From Methylocystis sp. (GTDB lineage: Bacteria > Pseudomonadota > Alphaproteobacteria > Rhizobiales > Beijerinckiaceae), in contig JACOUB010000008.1 in the NCBI GenBank assembly GCA_016178015.1, positions 25,431 through 89,430 on the forward strand: DNA of 64,000 bases, read 5' to 3'. Every line of letters starts with the position of its first letter. Within the stretch, counting starts at the first letter, position 1. Positions 30,353 through 37,847 of this stretch are shown here, one piece after another. Below the pieces are notes generated by a model. It was given only the letters and a program-made list of their open reading frames with translations, was not told the origin of the DNA and did no database searches. Position numbers and translations under genes: made by a program.

Positions 30353-31684
30353 TCAATGCGCGGCCGTCAGCCGTGTGCGCGTCTCTCGCTCGTATCTCGT
30401 GAGCTTCGGGCTGATCGTCACTTCGTATGGCGCGGGTGCGAGTAAAAGGCAGGTCGCCGGAAGAGCGCCGATCGCCTCGCTCGCATGAGCGCGCACTTGG
30501 GCGAGATCGAAGGCCTCGCCAGCGATGCAGCGGCCGGCCGCCATGACCGGGCGCAGCAGCGGAACGCCGGGAAGGCTCTCGTCGTGACGGCCGATCACGT
30601 CGCCAATCGCCTTTCCGTTGCGAAATTGTCGGAACGCCTGCTTGCGCCCCGGCAGATTGGCTTTGCCCGCCGACAGCTTCATGCGTCCCACCCCGGCGTA
30701 TTCGGCAAGCTTGTAAGCCATGTCGAGCGTTGGAGCGTCGCCCGACGCCGCCATCTCGGCGCCCACCCCGAACATATCGATCGGGGCGTTGCGGGACGTC
30801 AGTTTGTCGATGGCGTCCTCGTCGAGACCGCCGCTCGCCATGATCTTGACGCCGTTCAATCCCGCCTGGTCGAGCATGCGGCGCGCGCTGCGGGCGAGCT
30901 GGTCGAGATCGCCCGAATCGAGGCGAATGGCGCGAAGCTTCAGGTCATCGCCGCGCCTTTGCGCGAGCGCAATCGCCTTCTTGACGCCCGCCAGCGTATC
31001 GTAAGTGTCGACCAACAAGGTCGTGTCCGGGAAGACTTTGGTGAAAGCGTCGAACGCCTCGGTCTCGGAGGAACATGCTTCAATGAAGCTGTGCGCCACG
31101 GTTCCGGCGACGGGAACGCCATAGGCCTTGGCGGCCGCCACATTCGAGGTCGCGGCTACGCCGCCGATGAACAAGGCGCGCGCGCCCTTGGTCGCCGCAT
31201 CCAACCCTTGCGCCCGTCTGGCGCCGAAATCGACGACCGCGCGTCCGCGCGCCGCCAGAACGATGCGCGCCGCTTTCGACGCCAGGATCGTTTGCAGCCC
31301 GATCTGATTGAGAACCAGAGTTTCGATGAGCTGCGCCTCGGCGATCGGCGCCGTGACCTCGAGGATCGGTTCGTTGGCAAAAAATGGCGTCCCCTCGCGC
31401 ATCGCATCGATGTCGCCGGTGAATCGAAACCCGCGCAGCCAGTCGAGGAAGGACTCCGGAAATGGGCCGAGCGAGCCAAGGAAGCGCAATTGTTCGGGCT
31501 CGAAACGCAACGACTGGATCGCGTCCAAGAGATCGCCAAGGCCGCAGGCGATCAGAAAATTGCGGCGGGAGGGGAGCTTGCGCACGAACAAACTGAACGT
31601 CGCCCGCTCCGTCATGCCCAGTTCGAAATAGGCGCGAAGCATGGTGAATTCATAGAGATCGGCAAAGAGCGCGTTGCCCGGCAA
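30353..31684 (-). CDS. pncB: Nicotinate phosphoribosyltransferase
   Basis: A 443-residue enzyme that joins nicotinate to PRPP, entering NAD salvage. Landmarks: ALFADLYEFTM at the start, FLIACGLGDLLD, TLLVDTYDTLAG, LRAIRLDSGDL and KIMASGGLDEDAI, with GVGAEM. A TTG at 31684 with GAGG 5 bases upstream gives the family N-terminus; ATGs at 31744 and 31765 lie inside a palindromic repeat and add unrelated residues. It uses the PRPP that the neighbouring PRPP synthetase makes; its product ends as NAD via nadE (2.7 kb). Co-transcription with the upstream gene is likely but a 290-base gap separates them. Confidence 0.9.
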   Translation of the reverse strand: MPGNALFADLYEFTMLRAYFELGMTERATFSLFVRKLPSRRNFLIACGLGDLLDAIQSLRFEPEQLRFLGSLGPFPESFLDWLRGFRFTGDIDAMREGTPFFANEPILEVTAPIAEAQLIETLVLNQIGLQTILASKAARIVLAARGRAVVDFGARRAQGLDAATKGARALFIGGVAATSNVAAAKAYGVPVAGTVAHSFIEACSSETEAFDAFTKVFPDTTLLVDTYDTLAGVKKAIALAQRRGDDLKLRAIRLDSGDLDQLARSARRMLDQAGLNGVKIMASGGLDEDAIDKLTSRNAPIDMFGVGAEMAASGDAPTLDMAYKLAEYAGVGRMKLSAGKANLPGRKQAFRQFRNGKAIGDVIGRHDESLPGVPLLRPVMAAGRCIAGEAFDLAQVRAHASEAIGALPATCLLLAPAPYEVTISPKLTRYERETRTRLTAAH

Positions 31685-31739
31685 GACCGCCTCGATCCGG
31701 CTGATTTGAAGGTGGGTGAATAAGGGCCTCCCTCCGACC

Positions 31740-31880
31740 GTCATGCCCGCGCTTGTCGCGGGCATCCACGCAATGACGCCGCGAGAGGATTGAAAAAGTT
31801 GCGTAACGTCGTCGCTCCAATTGCATCATTTCGCAATGTCCCGGCGTGGATGGCCGGCACAAGGCCGGCCATGACGGTTG
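31740..31880. repeat. Palindromic repeats between PRPP synthetase and pncB genes
   Basis: ATGCCCGC-GCTTGTC-GCGGGCAT (31743-31765) and ATGGCCGGC-ACAAG-GCCGGCCAT (31850-31872) are two perfect hairpins of the GTCATGCCCGCG type common in Rhizobiales. They fill the gap before pncB and supply spurious upstream ATG codons to it. Confidence 0.75.
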
Positions 31881-31977
31881 GTGAGCGTTGGCTGGGGCAG
31901 GGCCGACCATGACATATGCGAGTCATTGTGCAAGGCCGTTGACGTAGAATTGCGTTTCGGCCTCACGGAAGCCGCGT

Positions 31978-33501
31978 CTACGGGCCTTCCTCCAATAACT
32001 CGGTGATCGAGCCGCCGGTATGGCGCCGCCTTATCGCCTCCGCGATGAGGCCGGCCACGCTGACGAAGTTGAGCCGTCCTTTGAAGTCCGCCAGCTTCAT
32101 GCCCGTCGGCAAGGGCACGGCGTCCGTGACGACGATTCTGTCGACGGGCGCCTCGCCCAGCACGGCGGCGGCGCGGCTCGAGAAAACGCCATGCGTGGCG
32201 GCCAGCCACACGCGGGCGGCGCCGGCCTTGCGGCAGGCGGCGGCGGCGCGCGCCATCGTGCCCCCCGCGCTGATCAGATCGTCGAGCACGATGACCGTGC
32301 GCCCCACGACGTCGCCTGCGAAGATTTCGCCGCTGACCTGCCCCATGCTGCGATGCTTTTCCATGAAGCCCTTGGCGACCGGCCTCGCCAGCGCTCGCTC
32401 CAATCGCTGTCGGAACAATTCGGCGCGTTTCTCCCCGCCGAGGTCGGGCGAGACGACGGCGACCGGCGCGCCGCCGATCTCGCCCACGAAATGACGCACG
32501 AAAACAGCTTGGGCGTCCAGACTCTCGGTCTGGCAACGAAACGCGTTCTGAAACGCCGCGACATTGTGCACGTCGAGCGCCATCACGCAGTTCGTTCCGA
32601 CCGCTTCGAACATTTGCGCGACGTAGCGTGTGACGACCGGGTCGCGCGGCTTGGTTTGCCGGTCCTTGCGCGCGTAACAAAGATAGGGAACGACGGCCGT
32701 GATCCGGGCGGCGCCGGCGTCGCCGAGAGCGCCGATGAAGAACAGCAACCGGCAGAGCTTGTCGGCGCCGCTCTGGCCTTGTTCGCCGTGCAGGCTGAAA
32801 ATGACGTAAACGTCGCGATTGCGCACGCTAACGAGAGGCCGCGTCTTGTGCTCGCCGTCCTCGAATTCGCGGTCCTCGTGCGGAGCGAGGTCGGCGCCGA
32901 GCAGCCGCGCTGCCTGTTCGCCGAATGGTCGACTGCCCCCAAGCGCGAACAGGACAAACCCGTTGTTCATAGAGGTCGACGGGCGCAAGCCGTGCGCGGC
33001 CGTTTTGAAGGCGCTGATCGACGCCGCGCCGAGAACGGAATCGATCGTCTTGCCGTCTTCCGACAAAGGCGCGGCCAGGAGTTCGACCGCCGCCCGGGGA
33101 TGCCCGGGTTCGGCGATGGCAAATTCCGCCAGCACCGCCTCGCCAACTCGCCTCACTTCGTCGAACAGCCGGCGCAGACGCACCGCTTCGCGTCGATTCT
33201 TGGCCTGGCTCAGGCGATCGCCAGCCGTGCACGGGCCGAGCAGCGCCTCGATCGCCTGGCCGCCTTCCGCCAACACCCAATCGTGTTCGCCCTCGACCGA
33301 CCGGCACACGAACATGGCCGCCGCCGCGGCGCCGGTTTTCGGGAAGACAATGCTTTGACGGCGCGGCGCCGGCGCCCCGCCGCGCGCCGCCTCCCATCGT
33401 TTAAGGATGAGCCTCAGCGGTTCTTGCTTGGGCAGCGGCGCGAAATCCAAGCGTTCGAACAGTCGTCGCAGACGCGGTTCGGTCATGGCCATGGTCGTCA
33501 T
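31978..33501 (-). CDS. Ribose-phosphate pyrophosphokinase with N-terminal PAS-like extension
   Basis: A 507-residue protein. From about residue 180 it is a PRPP synthetase: FALGGSRPFGEQAA, AVVPYLCYARKDRQTKPRDP (ATP-binding flexible loop), MALDVHN, and the PRPP loop VIVLDDLISAGGTMARAA. It makes PRPP from ribose 5-phosphate and ATP. The first ~175 residues are not part of normal Prs (about 315 residues in all); they include LRLILKRWEAARGG and LLAAPLSEDGKTIDSVLGA, which resembles the alphaproteobacterial PAS_5 type sensory fold. An internal ATG before NNGFVLFALGG has no ribosome site, so a true fusion is likely. It sits between pncB and the hydrolase gene. Confidence 0.85.
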   Translation of the reverse strand: MTTMAMTEPRLRRLFERLDFAPLPKQEPLRLILKRWEAARGGAPAPRRQSIVFPKTGAAAAAMFVCRSVEGEHDWVLAEGGQAIEALLGPCTAGDRLSQAKNRREAVRLRRLFDEVRRVGEAVLAEFAIAEPGHPRAAVELLAAPLSEDGKTIDSVLGAASISAFKTAAHGLRPSTSMNNGFVLFALGGSRPFGEQAARLLGADLAPHEDREFEDGEHKTRPLVSVRNRDVYVIFSLHGEQGQSGADKLCRLLFFIGALGDAGAARITAVVPYLCYARKDRQTKPRDPVVTRYVAQMFEAVGTNCVMALDVHNVAAFQNAFRCQTESLDAQAVFVRHFVGEIGGAPVAVVSPDLGGEKRAELFRQRLERALARPVAKGFMEKHRSMGQVSGEIFAGDVVGRTVIVLDDLISAGGTMARAAAACRKAGAARVWLAATHGVFSSRAAAVLGEAPVDRIVVTDAVPLPTGMKLADFKGRLNFVSVAGLIAEAIRRRHTGGSITELLEEGP

Positions 33502-33508
33502 GCTTCAT

Positions 33509-33653
33509 TCCCCCTCCCCACCCCCTCCCCAACCCTCCCCCGCGCGCTCCGCTTGCGGGAGAGGGGCAGACTTGGCGTGTCATCGAGACCACGCCAATGT
33601 TAATCGTTAGCGTCCCCTCTCCCGCGAAGCGGGGGAGGGACAGGGAGGGGGCG
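33509..33653. repeat. Family B repeat overlapping a gene 3' end
   Basis: CCCCCTCCCC-rich arm with a hairpin around 33550-33565, a second hairpin TTGGCGTG/CACGCCAA (33572-33579, 33590-33597), then CCCTCTCCCGCGAAGCGGGG and GGGAGGGGGC to 33653. The last part encodes the C-terminal tail and stop of the hydrolase gene. Confidence 0.75.
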
Positions 33654-34317
33654 TCTCGTTGGCGTCGCCGCTCGCGCCGGCGCGAACGTGACGGGCAAAC
33701 CAATCGGCGGCGGCGGCGACCGCCGCCTCCAGCGTCCCCGGCTCTTCGAACAGGTGGGTGGCGCCCGGCACGGTGTCGAGACGCGCCTCGCAGCGCAGTT
33801 GCCGTAAGGCTTCGCGGTTGAGTTCGAGAACCTCATGGTCCCGGCCCCCGACGATCAACAGGGTTGGCGCCTCGACCTGGGACAAAGCGTCCCCGGCCAG
33901 ATCGGGGCGCCCGCCGCGCGACACAACGGCCGCGACCCGAGCCGGTTCATGCGCCGCCGCGACCAGCGCCGCCGCAGCGCCGGTGCTGGCCCCGAAGAGG
34001 CCGATGGGAAGGTCGTGGACGCGGCTCGATCGCGCCGCCCAATCGACGGCTTCGCGCACGCGGGCGCCAAGCAGCGCAATATCGAAGACGTTTCTGCGGT
34101 TTTCCGCCTCCTCGCTGGTCAGGAGATCGAACAGCAAGGTCGCGAAACCCTGGCGAACGAGCTCCTCGGCCACCAACGTATTGCGCGGGCTGAACCGGGA
34201 GGAGCCGCTGCCATGCGCGAAAATGATCAGCCCGGTCGGCCGCGGCGGGACGCACAGAACTCCCTCCAGGCCGCGCGGCCCGACCGCAACGTCGATCCTC
34301 TCCTGATCTCCCCGCAT
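33607..34317 (-). CDS. Alpha/beta hydrolase, dienelactone-hydrolase-like
   Basis: A 236-residue hydrolase: oxyanion region IIFAHGSGSS, nucleophile Ser in FGASTGAAAA, acid in VGGRDHEV and His in GATHLFEEP, so the triad is complete. The ATG at 34317 has GAGG 8 bases upstream and removes an unlike N-terminal extension. The last ~14 residues (PPPCPSPASRERGR) are translated from a family B repeat, so the natural stop has been replaced. It is the first gene of a probable hydrolase-PRPP synthetase-pncB unit divergent from the hibernation factor gene. Substrate unknown; proteins of this type recur in alphaproteobacterial low-oxygen islands. Confidence 0.82.
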   Translation of the reverse strand: MRGDQERIDVAVGPRGLEGVLCVPPRPTGLIIFAHGSGSSRFSPRNTLVAEELVRQGFATLLFDLLTSEEAENRRNVFDIALLGARVREAVDWAARSSRVHDLPIGLFGASTGAAAALVAAAHEPARVAAVVSRGGRPDLAGDALSQVEAPTLLIVGGRDHEVLELNREALRQLRCEARLDTVPGATHLFEEPGTLEAAVAAAADWFARHVRAGASGDANETPPPCPSPASRERGR

Positions 34318-34412
34318 CTCACAAACCTCGACGCCGCCGGCGCCGGCCTCTTGACCGATCGCCAGCGACGCAACAGGCTCAATCCCCGTCGCCAAGAGCT
34401 AAGCGAAGAGAA

Positions 34413-34426
34413 TTGACATTGGTCAA
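34413..34426. promoter_or_regulatory. FNR/FixK-type anaerobox in a divergent promoter region
   Basis: TTGAC-ATTG-GTCAA is a perfect palindrome fitting the CRP/FNR-family consensus TTGA-N6-TCAA. Its centre (34419.5) is about 74 bases before the hibernation-factor ATG (34494) and 102 bases before the hydrolase ATG (34317). At the usual -41.5 spacing it would give short leaders of about 33 and 61 bases. It could therefore activate both directions under low oxygen. Confidence 0.65.
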
Positions 34427-34493
34427 GCCGGGTGGTCTTCGCTTCGCCAACTTCCCACATAGGGTCGGGGGACGCCTCGAAGGAGGAGTGATC

Positions 34494-35060
34494 ATGCAAA
34501 CCTCGCCCCGCGTCGAATTCCAGGGAATGGAGCCTTCAGCCGAGCTGCGCGCCCGCATCGAACGGCGGATCGGACGTCTTGAAGATCGCTACGGCCGCGC
34601 CACCGCGTGTCGAATCGTCGTCAAAGGGCCCAGCGCCCATCATCGCAACGGCGGCCTGTATGAGCTCAACATTCATTTGGCTCTTCCGGACCGACGCGAG
34701 GTCGCCATCGACCGCACGCCGCATCTCGACGAACGCTTCCAAGACGTCAATTTCGCCCTTAACGACGCCTTCAAGCGGGCGCGCCGCCAGTTACAGGATG
34801 AAGTGCGCCAGATGCGCGGCCAAGTGAAGCTGCATGAGACGACGCCGGTCGGCGTCGTCCGCAAGCTGATGGCGGACGATGGTTATGGTTTTCTCGAGAG
34901 CGCCGACGGGCGCCAGATTTACTTCCATCGCAACAGCGTCACGGATCGCGGGTTCGAACGTCTGGCGCTCGGCGAGCGCGTCCACTTCACGGAAGAGCAA
35001 GGCGGCAGCGGACCTCAGGCCAGCCGAGTGAGGCCGCTCGGCGAACGCGCTCCTCGGTGA
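34494..35060 (+). CDS. HPF/RaiA-like ribosome-associated factor fused to a cold-shock domain
   Basis: A 188-residue protein. Residues 1-~110 are the hibernation-promoting-factor/RaiA fold (VEFQGMEPSAELRARIERRI, YELNIHLALPDR), which sits in the 30S decoding channel and stores inactive ribosomes. Residues ~118-175 form a cold-shock RNA-binding domain (GVVRKLMADDGYGFLES, IYFHRNSV). AAGGAGG precedes the ATG at 34494. The fusion replaces the usual C-terminal dimerisation domain of long HPF. The FNR/FixK box upstream implies induction at low oxygen. Confidence 0.88.
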   Translation: MQTSPRVEFQGMEPSAELRARIERRIGRLEDRYGRATACRIVVKGPSAHHRNGGLYELNIHLALPDRREVAIDRTPHLDERFQDVNFALNDAFKRARRQLQDEVRQMRGQVKLHETTPVGVVRKLMADDGYGFLESADGRQIYFHRNSVTDRGFERLALGERVHFTEEQGGSGPQASRVRPLGERAPR

Positions 35061-35218
35061 CTCTTTGCGTCATGGCGAGCGAAGCGAAGCAATCCAGACA
35101 CGTAAGGCGGCCCCTGGTATAAGACGCCGCTCGCTTCGATTATCGGTTCGGCGTTGCTCGAACGGCGGGTGTTTTTAAGGGCGCTGCTTTATCATCATCA
35201 TCGCGGGAGAAGGTTAAA

Positions 35219-36337
35219 ATGCGCATCGGCGTGCCGAAGGAAATCAAAGACAACGAATATCGCGTCGGTCTCACCCCGTCTTCGGCCGTCGAACTCGTCC
35301 GACGCGGTCATAAAGTCGTCGTCGAGAGAGGCGCCGGGCTCGGCGCCGGGCTCGCCGATCTTCAGTATGAATCCGCTGGCGCGACCCTCGTCGACGGCCC
35401 GGATGCGATTTTCAAAACCGCCGAACTCATTGTCAAGGTGAAGGAGCCGCAGCCCTCGGAACGCGCCAAGCTGCGGGCGGGTCAAGCGCTGCTCGCCTAC
35501 CTTCATCTCGCGCCCGATTTGGCGCAAACGCGAGACCTGCAGAAGTGCGGGGCGCATTGCATCGCTTACGAAACCGTGACGTCGCCGGAGGGCGGGCTGC
35601 CGCTGCTGACGCCCATGTCGGAGGTCGCCGGAAGGCTCGCCCCGCAGGTCGGCGCGCATTGTCTGGAAAGACAGGCCGGCGGACGCGGCGTGTTGCTGGC
35701 CGGCGTGCCGGGCGTGCCGGCGGCGGAGGTCGTCATTTTAGGAGGCGGCGTCGTCGGCGCCCATGCGGCGACGATTGCGCTCGGCATGGGCGCCAACGTC
35801 ATCGTCGCCGACCGCGATCCGGAGGCGCTGCGCCGGCTTGCTCTGCGGTTTGGCAACTCGGTGCGAACGATTTTTTCGACCTACGCCGCGATCGCCGAGT
35901 TGGCGAAACGCGCCGATCTGCTGATCGGAGCCGTTCTCGTGGCCGGCGCCGAAACGCCAAAAGTCATCAGTCGCGACATGCTGGCCACCATGAAGCCGGG
36001 CAGCGTTATTGTCGACGTGGCGATCGATCAAGGCGGCTGCTGCGAGAGCTCGAGGCCGACGACCCATTCCAACCCGACCTATTTCGTCGATGGCGTCATG
36101 CATTACTGCGTAACCAATATGCCCGGCGCGGTGCCGCGGACATCGACATTCGCGCTCAATAACGCCACGCTTCCCTTCGTTCACGCGATCGCCGACAAAG
36201 GCTGGCGCAACGCCTTGCGCGACGATGTTCATTTGCGCGCCGGGCTCGCCATTTCCGATGGAAGAATCACCGCCGCGCCGGTGGCCAAAGCGCATGGGCT
36301 GGCGCTGACGCCGGTCGAAACGGCGCTGGGACTTTGA
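35219..36337 (+). CDS. ald: Alanine dehydrogenase
   Basis: A 372-residue NAD-dependent enzyme converting L-alanine to pyruvate and ammonia, and back. [20 protein letters not shown] is the signature start; KVKEPQ and LHLA carry substrate-site Lys and His; [14 protein letters not shown] is the NAD fold, and [15 protein letters not shown] a conserved late motif. Length matches the hexameric family (~370). The 158-base upstream gap contains half of a GCGAGCGAAGCGAAGCAATCC-type repeat (about 35072-35096). No Lrp/AldR regulator is adjacent. Confidence 0.96.
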   Translation: MRIGVPKEIKDNEYRVGLTPSSAVELVRRGHKVVVERGAGLGAGLADLQYESAGATLVDGPDAIFKTAELIVKVKEPQPSERAKLRAGQALLAYLHLAPDLAQTRDLQKCGAHCIAYETVTSPEGGLPLLTPMSEVAGRLAPQVGAHCLERQAGGRGVLLAGVPGVPAAEVVILGGGVVGAHAATIALGMGANVIVADRDPEALRRLALRFGNSVRTIFSTYAAIAELAKRADLLIGAVLVAGAETPKVISRDMLATMKPGSVIVDVAIDQGGCCESSRPTTHSNPTYFVDGVMHYCVTNMPGAVPRTSTFALNNATLPFVHAIADKGWRNALRDDVHLRAGLAISDGRITAAPVAKAHGLALTPVETALGL

Positions 36338-36422
36338 TGGTTAGCGACGGCGGTCCGCGTCGCGACGCGTCGCTCGGCGTTATATTCTAGGTTATTCATG
36401 AATCGAACCAAGGAGGCGACCA

Positions 36423-36884
36423 ATGCGACTGAGTTCGACGGCTTTTGCGGACGGCGCAACCATACCGCGCCGCTTCACCTGCGACGGGGAAGACCTCTCG
36501 CCTGCCCTGCAATGGAGCGACGCGCCCGCGCCGACGAAGAGTTTCGTGTTGCTGTGCGACGACCCGGACGCGCCGGCGGGCACATGGCGTCATTGGGCCG
36601 CCTATGACATTCCCGCCGATGTGACAAGTCTTGCCGAAGACGCCGGTCGATCCGGCGGCCGAGTAGCGTTCAAGCAGGCGATCAACGATTTCAACCGGCC
36701 GGGATATGGCGGTCCCTGCCCGCCGCGCCGGCATGGGATTCATCATTACCATTTCCGCTTGCTCGCCCTCTCGCACAGCGAGCTGGCCTTGCCCGGCAAA
36801 GACCCGTCGTGCCAAGAGGTCGAACGACAAGCGCGCCAGCACATGCTTGCGGAGGCCACGCTGGTCGGCGTCTATCAGCGCTAA
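36423..36884 (+). CDS. YbhB/YbcL-family PEBP protein
   Basis: A 153-residue phosphatidylethanolamine-binding-protein homologue: TIPRRFTCDGEDLSPAL, the ligand-site core DDPDAPAGTWRHW and GPCPPRRHGIHHYHF. Bacterial members are of unclear role; related proteins have been linked to kinase inhibition. AAGGAGG 5-11 bases before the ATG is a strong ribosome site. It has no signal peptide, so it is cytosolic, and a hicA remnant follows at once. Confidence 0.9.
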   Translation: MRLSSTAFADGATIPRRFTCDGEDLSPALQWSDAPAPTKSFVLLCDDPDAPAGTWRHWAAYDIPADVTSLAEDAGRSGGRVAFKQAINDFNRPGYGGPCPPRRHGIHHYHFRLLALSHSELALPGKDPSCQEVERQARQHMLAEATLVGVYQR

Positions 36885-36889
36885 GATTG

Positions 36890-36994
36890 GCGAAAAAGGT
36901 TCACCCGTCATCCCAAGAAAGACCTCCTAAGAAAGACCTCGGCCCAGGTCTCGTTTGGAAAATTTACAAAGCCGCGGGTTGGGCCAAGGATTGA
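36890..36994 (+). pseudogene. Decayed hicA toxin gene
   Basis: The C-terminal end of a HicA is readable in two frames: RHPKKDL up to 36926, and PKKDLGPGLVWKIYKAAGW from 36927 to the TGA at 36992-36994. The break is a 14-bp tandem duplication (36913-36926 and 36927-36940, 13 of 14 bases identical) that shifts the frame. The 5' half is missing against the PEBP gene. The intact hicB begins 7 bases later in the usual order, confirming the identity. Confidence 0.7.
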
Positions 36995-37001
36995 GCGTTC
37001 G

Positions 37002-37289
37002 ATGCCCCATTACGTCGCCATCGTCGAGGAAGAAGAGGGCAAGGCGGTCGGCGTCTGGTTTCCAGACCTGCCGGGCTGCATCTCGGCCGGCGACACGCTC
37101 GACGAAGCGATGGCGAACGCCTCGGAAGCCCTCGCGCTATGGGTCGATGTCGCCAAAGAATATGGTCGAACGATTCCGGCGCCGCGCAGCTTGGCCGAAC
37201 TCAAACGCGATCCAGAAATCGCGGATGAGCTGCGCCGATACATGGTCGCCGTCATTCCGCTAGATACGCATCGATTCGCAGCGACATAA
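37002..37289 (+). CDS. hicB: HicB-family antitoxin without a functional toxin partner
   Basis: A 95-residue HicB-like protein: MPHYVAIVEEEEGKAVGVWFPD, LPGCISAGDTLDEAMANASEAL, the degraded RNase-H fold of the family. No C-terminal HTH is present. It directly follows the frameshifted hicA remnant, so it is an orphan and might inhibit HicA toxins made elsewhere, such as the one at 7.9 kb. No ribosome site of note; it was probably translationally coupled to hicA. Confidence 0.82.
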   Translation: MPHYVAIVEEEEGKAVGVWFPDLPGCISAGDTLDEAMANASEALALWVDVAKEYGRTIPAPRSLAELKRDPEIADELRRYMVAVIPLDTHRFAAT

Positions 37290-37468
37290 GTTCAAATCGC
37301 AATCACCAGCCCAGCGTTCCCAAAATACTCGGCCCACTGTGGATCGGCCTTGATCTCCGACCGGTTCGTTTTCCCACATCTTCCCCCACTTCGATCACGG
37401 CTACGCTCCCGGTCAGGACATCGCCGCGATGAGTTTCGGAATTCTTCTCGCGTTCACCGGCGCAACGC

Positions 37469-37552
37469 TTACGAGTTTGCCAACGAAGTGATGGCGAGCG
37501 TGACAGCGGCGCAGATCGCGACGAGCGAAAGAATTGCCATCAAGTCTTTCAC
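37469..37552 (-). CDS. 27-residue hydrophobic peptide
   Basis: A GTG at 37552 preceded by AAAAAAGGAG with an 8-base spacing starts VKDLMAILSLVAICAAVT and ends LAITSLANS before TAA at 37469. It is one transmembrane helix with a charged N-terminus. The strong ribosome site in an otherwise empty gap (37290-37847) is the main support. No partner is evident. Downstream on the same strand a frame ending at 37292 (SEIKADPQWAEYFGNAGL) looks like the C-terminus of a lost gene. Could be chance. Confidence 0.4.
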   Translation of the reverse strand: MKDLMAILSLVAICAAVTLAITSLANS

Positions 37553-37847
37553 GAGCGTTTCTCCTTTTTTGTCTTCGGGCGCACGGGAGCCTCGTTCCGC
37601 GCATTCTCTTCGTCAACGCGCGAGCCTGGCCATTGGTTCATCTCCAAGCCCCGATTTTTGGAGAGCTTTCGCATAAAATGGACGGTGCGCGACTCGAGCG
37701 GCCGAAAACCGACCCTATGTTGAAACTGGGGCGCTTTGGGCTGCCGAAGCTTGGCCGCGCTCGCGAGGGTGCTTGACGCCGTGTTCGGGCGCGTCTGTCG
37801 AACAAATTATCCAAACTGCGCAGTTAGATTATCGGCGCTCGGCAAAA

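Noticed and set aside
32020..33603. 527-codon plus-strand frame opposite the PRPP synthetase gene
   Set aside because: Antisense shadow; the minus-strand frame has all PRPP synthetase motifs.
37350..37676. 108-codon plus-strand frame in the gap after hicB
   Set aside because: Ser/Arg-rich without motif and opposite the better-supported small peptide.
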